Of a stretch of DNA of 64,000 nt, positions 36,567 to 45,694 are shown piece after piece. Location: contig JAEWJZ010000014.1 in assembly GCA_023386315.1 (NCBI GenBank), positions 191,001-255,000 of the forward strand. Reading direction: 5' to 3'. The notes under the pieces were generated by a model. It was not told where the DNA came from, did no database searches, and saw only the letters and a program-made list of their open reading frames with translations. The stretch's first letter is position 1, and every line of letters starts with the position of its first letter. Origin of the DNA: Bacillota bacterium (GTDB lineage Bacteria; Bacillota; Clostridia; Lachnospirales; Lachnospiraceae). Made by a program: the position numbers and the translations under genes.

Positions 36567-38705
36567 ATGAAATATTTTAATCAGGAAGACAGTGCTTACG
36601 CCGTTTATGGTGACAGAGACAGAGAAATAATTGCGCTGCTTGCCAACCGCTTCATCGGAGAAAATCCCCAGGTGCCTTATCAGTACCGGCTGGATTTTAC
36701 CTCCGGCATTTTATGTGACACAAAAGGCTGGTATTTATTTGACTTTGAACGCCGCTTTCCTCAGGCGCAAATCGGAGATATCTGCTATGGGGCAGGTGAC
36801 CTTTACAGCCATGAGCAGACACCTTCCCGCTTTGAGGTCCGCTGTCAGGGGCCTGTTATATGTTATGTAAACGGAGAAGAGGTATTCCATTCTCAGCCCG
36901 GAGACGAGAGTTTTAAAACCTCTGCTTTTTTCTCCATCACCCTATTAGCAGGTCTCAACCGCTTCATTCTGGTTACGGAAAAGACAGAGATCGGCTTTGG
37001 ATTTACTCTTCGGAATGCAAAACCGCAATGGGAACCGCCTCATTTTCTTTCACCCGTACCCGAGCGGAACGGACAGGCAGGCTTTGTTTACAGCGAACCG
37101 GTGAAGTGGGACTCTGAGTGTCTGAAGTCCATTCTTTCGGGCTGCTATGGTTCTATGACCTGGTTTCCCCGTGTCAAGTATGATAAAGCACAGTCCTGCT
37201 GCCCCATTACCCGGATCTTTGGCTCCTCCAGTGAGGGAACGGCCGTTTTAAAAAGCGGTTTTTTCCTTGATGAGGCAAAAACGATCCATGTTGCAGGCCG
37301 CAGCGATACAAAGGTCAGACTCTTTATTGACGGAAATTTAAGCGGGGAATGGCAGTACGGTGCCTGGGATTCAGATATTATGCTTCAGGGCGGAACCCAC
37401 AGCCTCCTGATACTGTGCCAGAAGCACACGGGTAAAGAGTCTGGATTTGATTTCCGGTTAGAGGCTGATGGCAAGGCTGTTACCTTATCTGCAGGCATAA
37501 AAGGATATGAGGGACAGTGGCTTTATGCCGGCATGTTTGGGAAAGATATCCCGCCTGTCTCCGATCTTTTGTCTATGGAAAAAGTTTACGAGGCCATAAA
37601 CGGTACGTGCTTTTGGAAGGCAGATCAGCCGGATTCGTTTGTGAGGATGTTTGCAGAAGAGGAATTGTACGGAAAATGGACTTACCCCTGCGGAGTTACC
37701 TTATACGGTCTGTTAACTGCCAGCCGGTATTTTAACCGCGCTGACTGGCAGGAATACGTCCTGGAATATGCCCGTATGACAGCTGCTGCCTATGATTATT
37801 CCGTATACGACAAATCCATTTTCGGCTATCCTGGAGTTAATACCCAGCTTTGCTGGTTAAGTGAACTGGACGACTGCGGCTCCTTTGGCTCCTTCCTGTT
37901 GGAAGCATACAAATACCGCCCGTCAGGCGAGGCAAAAAAACTCGCTGATGTGATTGCTGATTTCATGAGAAATCAGCAGAGAAGAGAAAAAGACATGGTA
38001 TTTTCCAGAAACAACAATACCATGTGGATTGATGATATGTATATGAGCATACCGTTTTTATGCAGGTACTATAAGCTCAGTGATGACCATGCATATTTAG
38101 ATGATGCCTGCCGTCAGGCAAAACTTTTTAAACAGTATTTTTTTATGAAGGATAAAAACCTGATGTCCCATATCATTGATTTAACTTATGGAAAGATGAA
38201 CCGGATTCCCTGGAGCAGAGGAAACGGCTGGGTGGTTCTCGCCCTCTCCGAACTTCTTCTTACCCTGCCAGAGGAACATCCGGATTACGATGCTGTCACT
38301 TCCTTTTTCCTTGAGATGACAGAAGGAATATTACAGGTACAGGATGAAACAGGAATGTGGCATCAGATACTAGATGATTCCTCCACATATGAAGAGGCTT
38401 CTTCAACCTCCATGTTCATCTGCGCTTTTTCCAGAGGAATCAGGCTGGGCATTATTACAGAAGATCTCCGCATCCGGTGTATGGCTTCTATAACCAGGGC
38501 CTGGACAGGTATGAAAAAAACAGTGATTAACCGGAAGGGCGACCTATACGGCGTATGCCGGGGGTCTGACTGTTCTTACAGCAGATCCTATTACCGTCAG
38601 CTGGGCTGGCGCTTTAACGATCCTCATGGAATCGGTATTGCAGTGCTGGCAGGTGTGGAAAAACTTCTGCTGGATGAATTCCTGCAAAATCCTGCTTCCT
38701 GTTAA
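36567..38705 (+). CDS. GH105/GH88-type unsaturated glycoside hydrolase with N-terminal beta modules
   Basis: 712 residues, no signal peptide. The C-terminal part (about 345-700) is an (alpha/alpha)6 barrel of the unsaturated rhamnogalacturonyl/glucuronyl hydrolase type, with the catalytic aspartate region MWIDDMYMSIPFL and the conserved WSRGNGWVVLALSELL. It hydrates unsaturated uronyl residues left by polysaccharide lyases. The first 330 residues look like two beta-sandwich modules, each with a strand such as VICYVNGEEV or VRLFIDGNLSGEW, resembling carbohydrate-binding folds. GH105 enzymes are usually 350-400 residues, so the extension is unusual. No lyase or importer gene is adjacent. Confidence 0.85.
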   Translation: MKYFNQEDSAYAVYGDRDREIIALLANRFIGENPQVPYQYRLDFTSGILCDTKGWYLFDFERRFPQAQIGDICYGAGDLYSHEQTPSRFEVRCQGPVICYVNGEEVFHSQPGDESFKTSAFFSITLLAGLNRFILVTEKTEIGFGFTLRNAKPQWEPPHFLSPVPERNGQAGFVYSEPVKWDSECLKSILSGCYGSMTWFPRVKYDKAQSCCPITRIFGSSSEGTAVLKSGFFLDEAKTIHVAGRSDTKVRLFIDGNLSGEWQYGAWDSDIMLQGGTHSLLILCQKHTGKESGFDFRLEADGKAVTLSAGIKGYEGQWLYAGMFGKDIPPVSDLLSMEKVYEAINGTCFWKADQPDSFVRMFAEEELYGKWTYPCGVTLYGLLTASRYFNRADWQEYVLEYARMTAAAYDYSVYDKSIFGYPGVNTQLCWLSELDDCGSFGSFLLEAYKYRPSGEAKKLADVIADFMRNQQRREKDMVFSRNNNTMWIDDMYMSIPFLCRYYKLSDDHAYLDDACRQAKLFKQYFFMKDKNLMSHIIDLTYGKMNRIPWSRGNGWVVLALSELLLTLPEEHPDYDAVTSFFLEMTEGILQVQDETGMWHQILDDSSTYEEASSTSMFICAFSRGIRLGIITEDLRIRCMASITRAWTGMKKTVINRKGDLYGVCRGSDCSYSRSYYRQLGWRFNDPHGIGIAVLAGVEKLLLDEFLQNPASC

Positions 38706-38712
38706 TCAGACA

Positions 38713-38738
38713 GGCGTTCCTTATGGAGCGCCTTTTTT
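38713..38738 (+). terminator. Terminator of the GH105 gene
   Basis: GGCGTTCC-TTAT-GGAGCGCC followed by TTTTTT. Confidence 0.9.
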
Positions 38739-38849
38739 CATATATTGTCTTTCCTATTAAATATTGATAAACAGCATCAACACCTTCACTGATAATTCTG
38801 GAATCATCAACGGGATTATCCTGAAAAACAATCTGATCAACCATACCAG

Positions 38850-39206
38850 CTGACAATCACACTAACTCTTTCCGGTGCTGTCAGCTTTATCGGTCATGTA
38901 TTCCGATCCGACATGGTAACCGAATCAATTGGCTGGAGCAAGGGCAGCCCCTTTCAGAAGGAGCTGGGATTTGCGGAAGCAGGATATGCTTTGGCCGGAT
39001 TTCTCTGTATTTTTTATCATCGGGAATTCTGGCTGGCTGCAATCGTGCTGGCATCTCCTTTATATTTGTTAGCCGGGATCAACCACATCTGGGAAGTTGT
39101 TAAAAAAAAGAACTACGCTTCTCACAATACATGGACCATTTTGCCAGATCTGATGATGCCCATATCATGGATACTTCTGTTCCTTTTTTCAGCTCCTAAC
39201 ATGTAA
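38850..39206 (+). pseudogene. 5'-truncated DUF6790-type membrane protein gene
   Basis: The frame reads LTITLTLSGAVSFIGHVFRSD, then MVTESIGWSKGSPFQKELGF and three membrane segments. The part before the only good ATG (38913) is clearly homologous-looking (GHVF, ESIGW, SPFQ are hallmark residues of this family as I know it), but upstream of about 38850 the frame loses sense and stops at 38793, and there is no ribosome binding site. The first one or two helices are therefore missing. The 97-codon piece from 38913 might still be translated. Confidence 0.6.
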
Positions 39207-39236
39207 ATAATGAACATATGGATTAAACATTATAAT

Positions 39237-39284
39237 AAAAAAGATATCTTCAACTGCTATTATGCCGCCGAAGATATCTTTTTT
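39237..39284. terminator. Bidirectional terminator
   Basis: AAAAAAGATATCTTC paired with GAAGATATCTTTTTT, loop of about 18 bases, between convergent units. Confidence 0.85.
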
Positions 39285-39299
39285 ATTTTCATATGCATT

Positions 39300-40157
39300 T
39301 CATAAACCAAATTCATTTGCCGCTTCTTCCCAGTACTTTTCAGGAAGCATGGACCAGGTACCGCTTCCCCCGTTTTTCTCCCATTTTTCAATTGCCGCTG
39401 TCAGACAGAGTCTTGAGTAATCCCTTCCCGTAAACAGAGTTTTCTCCACCAGCTTCGTCCAGATTCTGGCCTTTTCGTTTAAATGACTTTCATATAGTTC
39501 TTTTATCGCCAGTGATTTATCGTAATCTATATGAATCAGCTCAGCCTCCCACGTTCCATTATCTCCATGAAGAATACAAAACTGCGCATCTCCGTCATAA
39601 TCCCATGGAACCCCCACAGATCCCGCATTGACATGGGTTTTCCCTTTGTATCGAAAGATCCCCTGCTTATGAGTATGTCCGCAGATGATAAGGTCTGCAT
39701 CCAGATTATCAAGCACTTCCTTTGCTTTTTCACTTTCCAGATGAAATACACCTTTTGTATTTTCCAAAGTTCCATGGCAATAATAAAAATCAGGATAACC
39801 ATCAATCTGCATTCTTCCGGATATATCCATACTTTCAAAAAACGTCAGATCCTCTTTTGTAAGATGTTCATAAGTATATAAAAGACCTCCAGTGGCAGAA
39901 GATGGAGTGGTCCAGCCATCTTCTGCCCCATTATGATGATTTAATAAATAATCTTCCCGGTTCCCTCTTATGAAGTGACAGGGAAACCGGTCTCTTATCT
40001 GGTACAAAAGCTCCATTGTTTTCTCAGGATATGCGCAGTCACTGACATAGTCTCCCAGAAACAGGAACTGATTCACCCCTCTTTTTACCGCCTCATCATA
40101 GCATGCACGAAACCCACGATAATTACTGTGAATATCGGCAAATACCCCTATTTTCAT
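39300..40157 (-). CDS. YfcE-like calcineurin metallophosphoesterase
   Basis: 285 residues from ATG 40157 (MKIGVFADIHSNYRG), 16 bases after the aldo/keto reductase stop, with GGGGGAAACAG before it. Metal ligands: D-x-H (ADIHSN), GDYVSD, GNRED, then CHGTLEN, GHTH (CGHTHKQG) and the NAGSVGVP segment. All are intact, so it is an active phosphodiesterase or phosphatase of the MJ0936/YfcE type. Substrate unknown. Co-transcribed with the oxidoreductase upstream. Confidence 0.88.
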   Translation of the reverse strand: MKIGVFADIHSNYRGFRACYDEAVKRGVNQFLFLGDYVSDCAYPEKTMELLYQIRDRFPCHFIRGNREDYLLNHHNGAEDGWTTPSSATGGLLYTYEHLTKEDLTFFESMDISGRMQIDGYPDFYYCHGTLENTKGVFHLESEKAKEVLDNLDADLIICGHTHKQGIFRYKGKTHVNAGSVGVPWDYDGDAQFCILHGDNGTWEAELIHIDYDKSLAIKELYESHLNEKARIWTKLVEKTLFTGRDYSRLCLTAAIEKWEKNGGSGTWSMLPEKYWEEAANEFGL

Positions 40158-40173
40158 CTGTTTCCCCCGATTC

Positions 40174-41316
40174 TCACCCCAGCAATACCCTGGCTTTCTC
40201 CATTCTTTCAACGACCAAAACCCCAAATGGACACCGTGTTTCACATGCTTTGCATCCAATACAGTCGGAGGCATTGGATGAAAGATTCTCATAATGGGCA
40301 CGTACTGTAGCAGGCACTTCTTCCTGCATGGCAGCCAGATCATACAGCTTATTAACCATGGCGATATCGATGTGGGCAGGACAGGGAGCGCAGTGACCGC
40401 AATAAGTACACTGACCGGAATATGCATGATGGGGTGCACTGGCAAGTACACTGGCATAATCTTTTTCCTGTTCTGTGGCGGTCTCATAGGCAAGAGCCTC
40501 TTTTACCTCTTTTGGAGTACTTAATCCGACCATTACCGAAGCGACTGCGGGGCGGGTCAGCGCATAGTGAATGCACTGCACCGGAGTAAGGGCCACTCCA
40601 AACGGAGAATTTTCCGCAGAAAACAGCCTGCCTCCGCCATATCCCTTCATTACAGTAATACCAACGCCTTCCCTTTCACAAAGCTGATAAAGTTCAGCCC
40701 GCTCCGGAGCGATACCAGTTAAATCTTCCTGATAGTCCTTTTGGAATAATTCATTCATATCTTCTGTAGCAGGAAGCAGATCAAATGCGGGGTTTAAGCT
40801 GAAAAGAATCATCTCAATCTCCCCGCTTAAAGCAGCCAGTTTTGCAACAGCGGGATTGTGTGTGCTCATCCCAATATGGCGGATGACTCCGTTCTCTTTC
40901 AGCCCTCTCACGTAATCCATGAACTCTCCATTTATAATCCGGAAAAACTCGGCGGATTCATCAACAAAATGGATCATCCCAAGATCCATGTAATCAGTCT
41001 GGAAACGTTCCAGAAGATCTTCAAATGCTTCCTTTACCTTTTCCATATCCCGGGTTCTGACATACTGCCCATTCTGCCATGTGGCGCCTAAATGGCCCTG
41101 TATGATCCATTGATCTCTGCAGCCCTTAATTGCCTCTCCCAGATTGGTTCTGACATTGGGTTCTGACATCCAGCAGTCTAAAATATTGACTCCCTGTTCC
41201 CGGCAAAGCCTGACTACTTCCTTCACTTCTTCTAAATCCCGCCGTTCCAGCCATTCAGCCCCCAGGCCGATTTCGCTGACCATTAATCCCGTATTTCCCA
41301 GTTTTCGATACCTCAT
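40174..41316 (-). CDS. Aldo/keto reductase with C-terminal 4Fe-4S ferredoxin domain
   Basis: 380 residues from ATG 41316 (MRYRKLGNTGLMVSEIGLG) after TTGGAGGGGTAAG. Residues 1-290 form the AKR TIM barrel; the catalytic tetrad region is partly altered, as in this subfamily (DCWMSEPNVR; IIQGHLG). The C-terminus has cysteines CTYCGHCAPCPAHID and CIGCKACETRCPFGV, fitting one or two Fe-S clusters. Such anaerobe proteins (YqkF/predicted oxidoreductases) are thought to move electrons from ferredoxin to a carbonyl. Substrate unknown. Confidence 0.87.
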   Translation of the reverse strand: MRYRKLGNTGLMVSEIGLGAEWLERRDLEEVKEVVRLCREQGVNILDCWMSEPNVRTNLGEAIKGCRDQWIIQGHLGATWQNGQYVRTRDMEKVKEAFEDLLERFQTDYMDLGMIHFVDESAEFFRIINGEFMDYVRGLKENGVIRHIGMSTHNPAVAKLAALSGEIEMILFSLNPAFDLLPATEDMNELFQKDYQEDLTGIAPERAELYQLCEREGVGITVMKGYGGGRLFSAENSPFGVALTPVQCIHYALTRPAVASVMVGLSTPKEVKEALAYETATEQEKDYASVLASAPHHAYSGQCTYCGHCAPCPAHIDIAMVNKLYDLAAMQEEVPATVRAHYENLSSNASDCIGCKACETRCPFGVLVVERMEKARVLLG

Positions 41317-41390
41317 CTTACCCCTCCAAGTTTGTTGCATATACCCAATAGTTATTTGAAGTATAGCATATCTACCAGGTTTTATCCAGA

Positions 41391-42305
41391 TCACCGGAAT
41401 AGAATCGAATCACTCTTCTGTACCGTTACAGGTATCCAGAGTTCACAGAACAATCCGGGGGCGCTTTTCTCAAAATAAATCTCAAAATCCGTCTCATCGG
41501 TATGTCCGTAACCGGACTGGGGAAGAAATTCTTTGAAGAATCTGCTCCACATCTCACCGATGCAGCTTCCATCCTCACCATAGCAGGAAAAAACCGCATA
41601 CGTTGCAGGTCCTGTTTCCCAGATGCAAAATCCCTGATTGATTAAGTCCTGTACTTTGTCAATTTCAGTTTCCTCATCAATGACAACCCCAATACCGTAA
41701 TCAAAGGTTTCCTCATCTTCTCTGGTTGGACTGCACAGCCCGTATAAGTCTCTTTTCCCCTCCGTCCGCAGAGAATAAAGTTCATCAAAGATCTTATCCT
41801 TCCTGCACTGCGTCCAGAAATCAGGAATCTCCTGATTTCCATTGTCATTTATAATTTCATTTTTAAATGCTTTCACTTTTGCAGCATATCTCTTATTTCC
41901 TGTTTCCTCAATCCTGTAATCCATCGCTTTCCCGCCTTCCAATGTGATTTTTATAACAAGTGCATAGAATAATGAAAGCCGGGTTCCCCTTAATTTTGCG
42001 GCTTTTGGGGTTACTCCGTGAAATCTGGAAAATGCCTTTGTAAAGCTTTCCGGGGTTTCATAACCATATTTATATGCTGCATCGATCACCTTCATATCAG
42101 TCATCTGAAGCTCCTGTCCAGCCAGAGACAGCCTGCGGTTCCTTATGTATTCACTGGCTGTCATGCCCGCCATGAGACTAAAGGTTCTGTGAAAATTATA
42201 GCTGGACATATGAACCGCTCTTGCCGCATCCTCATAGCTGATCTTCTCCAGAAGATGGTCCTCCATATAATCAATCGCAGTTTGTAAAAGTTTCACCCAT
42301 TCCAT
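41391..42305 (-). CDS. AraC-family regulator with GyrI-like effector domain (second copy)
   Basis: 304 residues with the same architecture as the protein at 15613-16488: AraC helix-turn-helix pair in residues 8-110 (ISYEDAARAVHMSSYNFHRTF; AYKYGYETPESFTKAFSRFHGVTPKAAK) and a GyrI-like domain ending in YFEKSAPGLFCELWIPV. The two share many residues but are diverged paralogs. Start follows AAAGGAGTGACGAATA. It may control the reductase-phosphoesterase pair 75 bases downstream. Confidence 0.88.
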   Translation of the reverse strand: MEWVKLLQTAIDYMEDHLLEKISYEDAARAVHMSSYNFHRTFSLMAGMTASEYIRNRRLSLAGQELQMTDMKVIDAAYKYGYETPESFTKAFSRFHGVTPKAAKLRGTRLSLFYALVIKITLEGGKAMDYRIEETGNKRYAAKVKAFKNEIINDNGNQEIPDFWTQCRKDKIFDELYSLRTEGKRDLYGLCSPTREDEETFDYGIGVVIDEETEIDKVQDLINQGFCIWETGPATYAVFSCYGEDGSCIGEMWSRFFKEFLPQSGYGHTDETDFEIYFEKSAPGLFCELWIPVTVQKSDSILFR

Positions 42306-42401
42306 TATTCGTCACTCCTTTCACAAACCATTATAAGATCATAAAAAGATTTTTTCCTGTTACCAATTGCAGCATTTTGTCTGACAGATAATCGAAAAAC
42401 T

Positions 42402-43856
42402 TTAAAAACAAATTCTGTCCCTTCCTCTCTCCTTCGCTTCATAGAGCTTTTGATCTGCCCGTATAAGTGCATCAGAAACTGTCCCTGACCCAATCTCATA
42501 TTCTGCCAGTCCTGCTGAAAACGTTACCTTACATGTCTGAATCCCCCTGCTGTTTTTCTCTCTTAAAGACTCCACCCGTTTATAAGCCTCTCCAAGGCCG
42601 GTGTCTGCCAGAAATACAGCAAACTCTTCCCCTCCGTACCGGCAGGATAAATAGTCATGAAAGGTATGCTGAATCAATCTGCCGAAATCACTTAAAACCC
42701 GGTCTCCCTCAAAGTGTCCGAAGGTATCATTAATCACTTTAAAATGATCAAGGTCAATGATTACGAACACCCCGTCCAAACCAAAGCGCTCCACCTGCTC
42801 CATAAAATATCTTCGGTTATAAAGTCCTGTCAGAGAATCTATAGTAGCCATAATCTCCAGCTGTTTTTTCGCATTTTCTGATTCTGTGATATCATTTGCC
42901 ACGTAAATACGGACTCTGTGGGATTTCATTGTAATTGCCTTAAAGCTGTATTTCCTGCCGCAAATATCATGAACCAGATTTACCGAATCCAGATTATGAC
43001 CTTTTAGTTCTTCAATGAGCTCATAAGACTGTCCGATTTTCATTTTTGAAAGAGACGGGAAAAATTCTTTGGATACATTGTTAAATCCGACCAGCATATC
43101 ATTACTGTCAATTACAAGAACTGCTTCATTGATGCTTTGGAATATCATTTCGTAAGTGATTGGATTAAGAACCAGCATGTCATATCTGAAAAGACCTATG
43201 GTAATGGAAATGCTCATGATAAAGTAGGAAAATGGGGTCATATCCAGATAAACAGGTCCCATACCCAGCAGATAAAGTAACATTGTGACTACAGGTGCAG
43301 TCACACCCAGCAGAAGAAACAACACTTTATTTCTGTAACTGCCACTGGTTCTTTTCAATTTTATCATCAGAACCGTTATGCTGTATAAAATGGAAAAGCA
43401 GAGAAAAAACACCTGAATCTGATACCAGATTCCCTTTTGAAGAGCCAAAATGGGAAATCCAGGTGAATAATCCACGCCTATGGAAGAGTAATATAGAAAA
43501 TGATGGTTATTCGTATATACAAGAATTAACGTAATGACATTAACCATCAGGACAAGGGTCACCACAAATCTGTTTGCAAAGCTTTTTTCTTCTGTATATT
43601 CCCTGGAGAACATCATAATTAAAAAAGGATAAAATGACGCTCCAATATATTCAACCTTAATCCAGATATACATAGTATCTGCTGTATCAGACAGCAGCTC
43701 AAATGCATACCCTACGGAATGGAAAATCATAGCCGTCATTAAAAGGCAAAAATAGTAAACACCCGGAGTTCTTCTTCTGGCCAGACCATAAATAACAAAA
43801 TTACCGATCAGTGCAGAAGAAATGATCAGCAATACGCTCAGTGAAACATTATTCAT
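42402..43856 (-). CDS. 7TM-PAS-GGDEF diguanylate cyclase
   Basis: 484 residues. Residues 1-220 are seven membrane helices of the histidine-kinase N-terminal 7TM type (YAFELLSDTADTMYIWIKVEYIGASFYPFLI is characteristic). A PAS domain lies at about 225-320 and a GGDEF domain at 325-484 with active site CRYGGEEFAVFLA, the GGEEF variant that is also active, and DLDHFKVINDTFGH. Membrane-anchored cyclic di-GMP synthase. Start follows AGAGGAGTTTTACAT. Confidence 0.9.
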   Translation of the reverse strand: MNNVSLSVLLIISSALIGNFVIYGLARRRTPGVYYFCLLMTAMIFHSVGYAFELLSDTADTMYIWIKVEYIGASFYPFLIMMFSREYTEEKSFANRFVVTLVLMVNVITLILVYTNNHHFLYYSSIGVDYSPGFPILALQKGIWYQIQVFFLCFSILYSITVLMIKLKRTSGSYRNKVLFLLLGVTAPVVTMLLYLLGMGPVYLDMTPFSYFIMSISITIGLFRYDMLVLNPITYEMIFQSINEAVLVIDSNDMLVGFNNVSKEFFPSLSKMKIGQSYELIEELKGHNLDSVNLVHDICGRKYSFKAITMKSHRVRIYVANDITESENAKKQLEIMATIDSLTGLYNRRYFMEQVERFGLDGVFVIIDLDHFKVINDTFGHFEGDRVLSDFGRLIQHTFHDYLSCRYGGEEFAVFLADTGLGEAYKRVESLREKNSRGIQTCKVTFSAGLAEYEIGSGTVSDALIRADQKLYEAKERGRDRICF

Positions 43857-43941
43857 ATGTAAAACTCCTCTCCCGCTTGTTATTTTAGAGAATCAGCAGA
43901 CAAATGTCAATGACCTCCCAGCAGGAATAACGAAAAGAAAA

Positions 43942-43988
43942 AATGTCAAAAACGCACTGCTCATTTTAGGCGGAGTGTTTTTGACATT
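43942..43988. terminator. Terminator of the LytTR operon
   Basis: Arms AATGTCAAAAACGCACT and AGTGTTTTTGACATT (two-base bulge), with A-run and T-run at the two ends. On the minus strand it follows the methyltransferase gene by about 140 bases. Confidence 0.75.
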
Positions 43989-44129
43989 CTTTTTTACTCA
44001 TCCAATCCCTTTGAAATATGAAGTATCTGATAGACTCTACTGTCTTTCACCAGTAATTCTTCCTGTGTATGGATATTGCAGAAGAAAGACGGATGCTGAT
44101 ATGTTAAAAGAACTATTTGAAAAACCGGA

Positions 44130-44744
44130 CTACCACATATAAGGGATTAGCCTATAGGTACGCTTCTCATAATCAGTAAATTCTTTTCCAAAATGCTTCC
44201 TTAATGCCTCTTCTTCAACAAAGATTCTGGCAGTATAACTTACTATGGAAAAAATAATTACAATAGCCAGTGCAATCACTCCCCTAAGTCCAAGCGCTGT
44301 ACCAATCAGACTGCATATGCTGCCTGTATATGCCGGATTTCTTATTTTTGCATAGATCCCGGCTGTAATAAGATGCTGCTCTTTCGATGTCTGCACAGAT
44401 AATGTAAACGATCTCTTTAAAGTGAGTACCGCCCATAATCGAATAATAATTCCCGCCAGCATAAATCCGACTCCAGGATAGATAACCACCGCCGGCAATT
44501 TTGTATTGAGAATATAATCCCAGCCATTATGACCAACCATAAAAAAACTCAAATAAATACAAACATAAAAGTTAATTATCAGCAGCCATTTGGTACCTTT
44601 GTCCCGTTTATTAATTTTTTGGGCACCTCTGTCTTTTGAATATGTATAAAAAACTATAAACACTTCTGCTGCTATCATAAGCAGCAAAGCCAAATGAAAT
44701 ATATAAAATAATGTTGAATCAGGAAATTTCGAAGTATCAAACAT
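44130..44744 (-). CDS. Isoprenylcysteine carboxyl methyltransferase-like membrane enzyme
   Basis: 204 residues with about five hydrophobic segments. The C-terminal signature of the ICMT/PEMT family is present: ITAGIYAKIRNPAYTGS (binding of S-adenosylmethionine) and VEEEALRKHFGKEFTDYEKRTYRLIPY. Bacterial members methylate lipids or small molecules; substrate unknown. Its start overlaps the DUF3021 gene by eight bases and the two are in a LytTR-regulated operon. Confidence 0.82.
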   Translation of the reverse strand: MFDTSKFPDSTLFYIFHLALLLMIAAEVFIVFYTYSKDRGAQKINKRDKGTKWLLIINFYVCIYLSFFMVGHNGWDYILNTKLPAVVIYPGVGFMLAGIIIRLWAVLTLKRSFTLSVQTSKEQHLITAGIYAKIRNPAYTGSICSLIGTALGLRGVIALAIVIIFSIVSYTARIFVEEEALRKHFGKEFTDYEKRTYRLIPYMW

Positions 44745-45159
44745 TTTTATCTCTCCACGCTTCCAATAATTGATTTATTTCTTCTGCATTGCTTTTTTCC
44801 ATATAGTAAAAATAAAGATGATTTGCAGCCATGACAAAAAAATATACAGCAGAGCATAATACAATAGAAATTGTATTGATACCAATCCATTTAAATCTCA
44901 CAGCAAAGAACATGGTAATGGGATACAGAAACACTGTTTCAGTCAGGAAATGGCCAAGATATGTCTTATAATCAAATCTGCCTGTCAGTTCATCCAAAAT
45001 ACAGGTAAGAATTAAATATCCCGCTACTTCAAAAGCAAACGTGATAAAAAAGTTCTGCCTTTCCTCTGTAACTAAATTTATGATTCCTGCCAGCAGTATA
45101 ATAACGGTGAAACACATTGAAATTGTAGGAATATATGTTTTTAATACCTTTTGCACCAT
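44737..45159 (-). CDS. DUF3021 membrane protein
   Basis: 140 residues, four hydrophobic segments, C-terminal charged tail (YYMEKSNAEEINQLLEAWRD). Matches the DUF3021 family, which is regularly encoded beside a LytTR-domain regulator and is thought to act as its membrane partner or inhibitor. It starts one base after the LytTR stop with AAGGAGATAGT as its binding site. Confidence 0.8.
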   Translation of the reverse strand: MVQKVLKTYIPTISMCFTVIILLAGIINLVTEERQNFFITFAFEVAGYLILTCILDELTGRFDYKTYLGHFLTETVFLYPITMFFAVRFKWIGINTISIVLCSAVYFFVMAANHLYFYYMEKSNAEEINQLLEAWRDKNV

Positions 45160-45160
45160 A

Positions 45161-45598
45161 CTATCTCCTTATCTTTTCTTTTAAGTCTGTTATGTATTTT
45201 CTTGAAACAAGAAGATGCTCACCATTCATGAGTTCTACCATGATCCGGTGATTCGGATAGGGTTTTACATTATGAATGGCTGTAATATTTAAAAGCAGTG
45301 ATTTGGAGATCCGGACAATGGTCGTCCCTTCCAGTTCTTTTTCTATTACCTGTATGGTCTTTCTTGTCTCGTAAACATTCCTTTCTGAATAGATAAATGT
45401 TTTCCTGTCTATTGTTTCAATATAACAGACCTGTTCCAATGGAATCTGATAAACCTTATTTTCCTTAAACCCTTCCAGCATAAAATCATATTGTCTGATG
45501 TGCTGAATCAGCTTTGTAATTCTTTCTGTCATGTTTGGATATTTTATTTCTATCTCTGTTTCCTCTAACTCTCTTCTGTGCTGCAGCATTAACTTCAA
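45161..45598 (-). CDS. LytTR-domain DNA-binding regulator
   Basis: 145 residues from TTG 45598 (read MKLMLQHRRELEE), which is six bases after AGGAGG; the ATG three codons in is spaced too far. A short N-terminal region precedes the LytTR domain (about 45-145: IPLEQVCYIETIDRKTFIYSERNVYETRKTIQ ... IVRISKSLLLNITAI). No receiver domain, as in the LytTR-DUF3021 group. Promoter on the minus strand TTGAGT-17-TATATT (45621-45649). Expected to bind direct repeats near its own promoter. Confidence 0.85.
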   Translation of the reverse strand: MKLMLQHRRELEETEIEIKYPNMTERITKLIQHIRQYDFMLEGFKENKVYQIPLEQVCYIETIDRKTFIYSERNVYETRKTIQVIEKELEGTTIVRISKSLLLNITAIHNVKPYPNHRIMVELMNGEHLLVSRKYITDLKEKIRR

Positions 45599-45694
45599 AG
45601 AAACACCTCCTGACACCATAAATATAAAGCTTTTCTTATGTTCACTCAAGTAAATATGCCTTAAATACCCCTGATTTCGTTTATAATGCCATAT

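Noticed and set aside
39536..39881. Two overlapping frames of 100-116 codons inside the phosphoesterase gene
   Set aside because: Shadows in other frames of a gene with all its metal-binding motifs intact.
43990..44128. Plus-strand frame reading KTDADMLKELFEKPDYHI as a gene tail
   Set aside because: It has no recognisable start or family, overlaps a terminator hairpin, and most of its upstream part is antisense to the cyclase gene.
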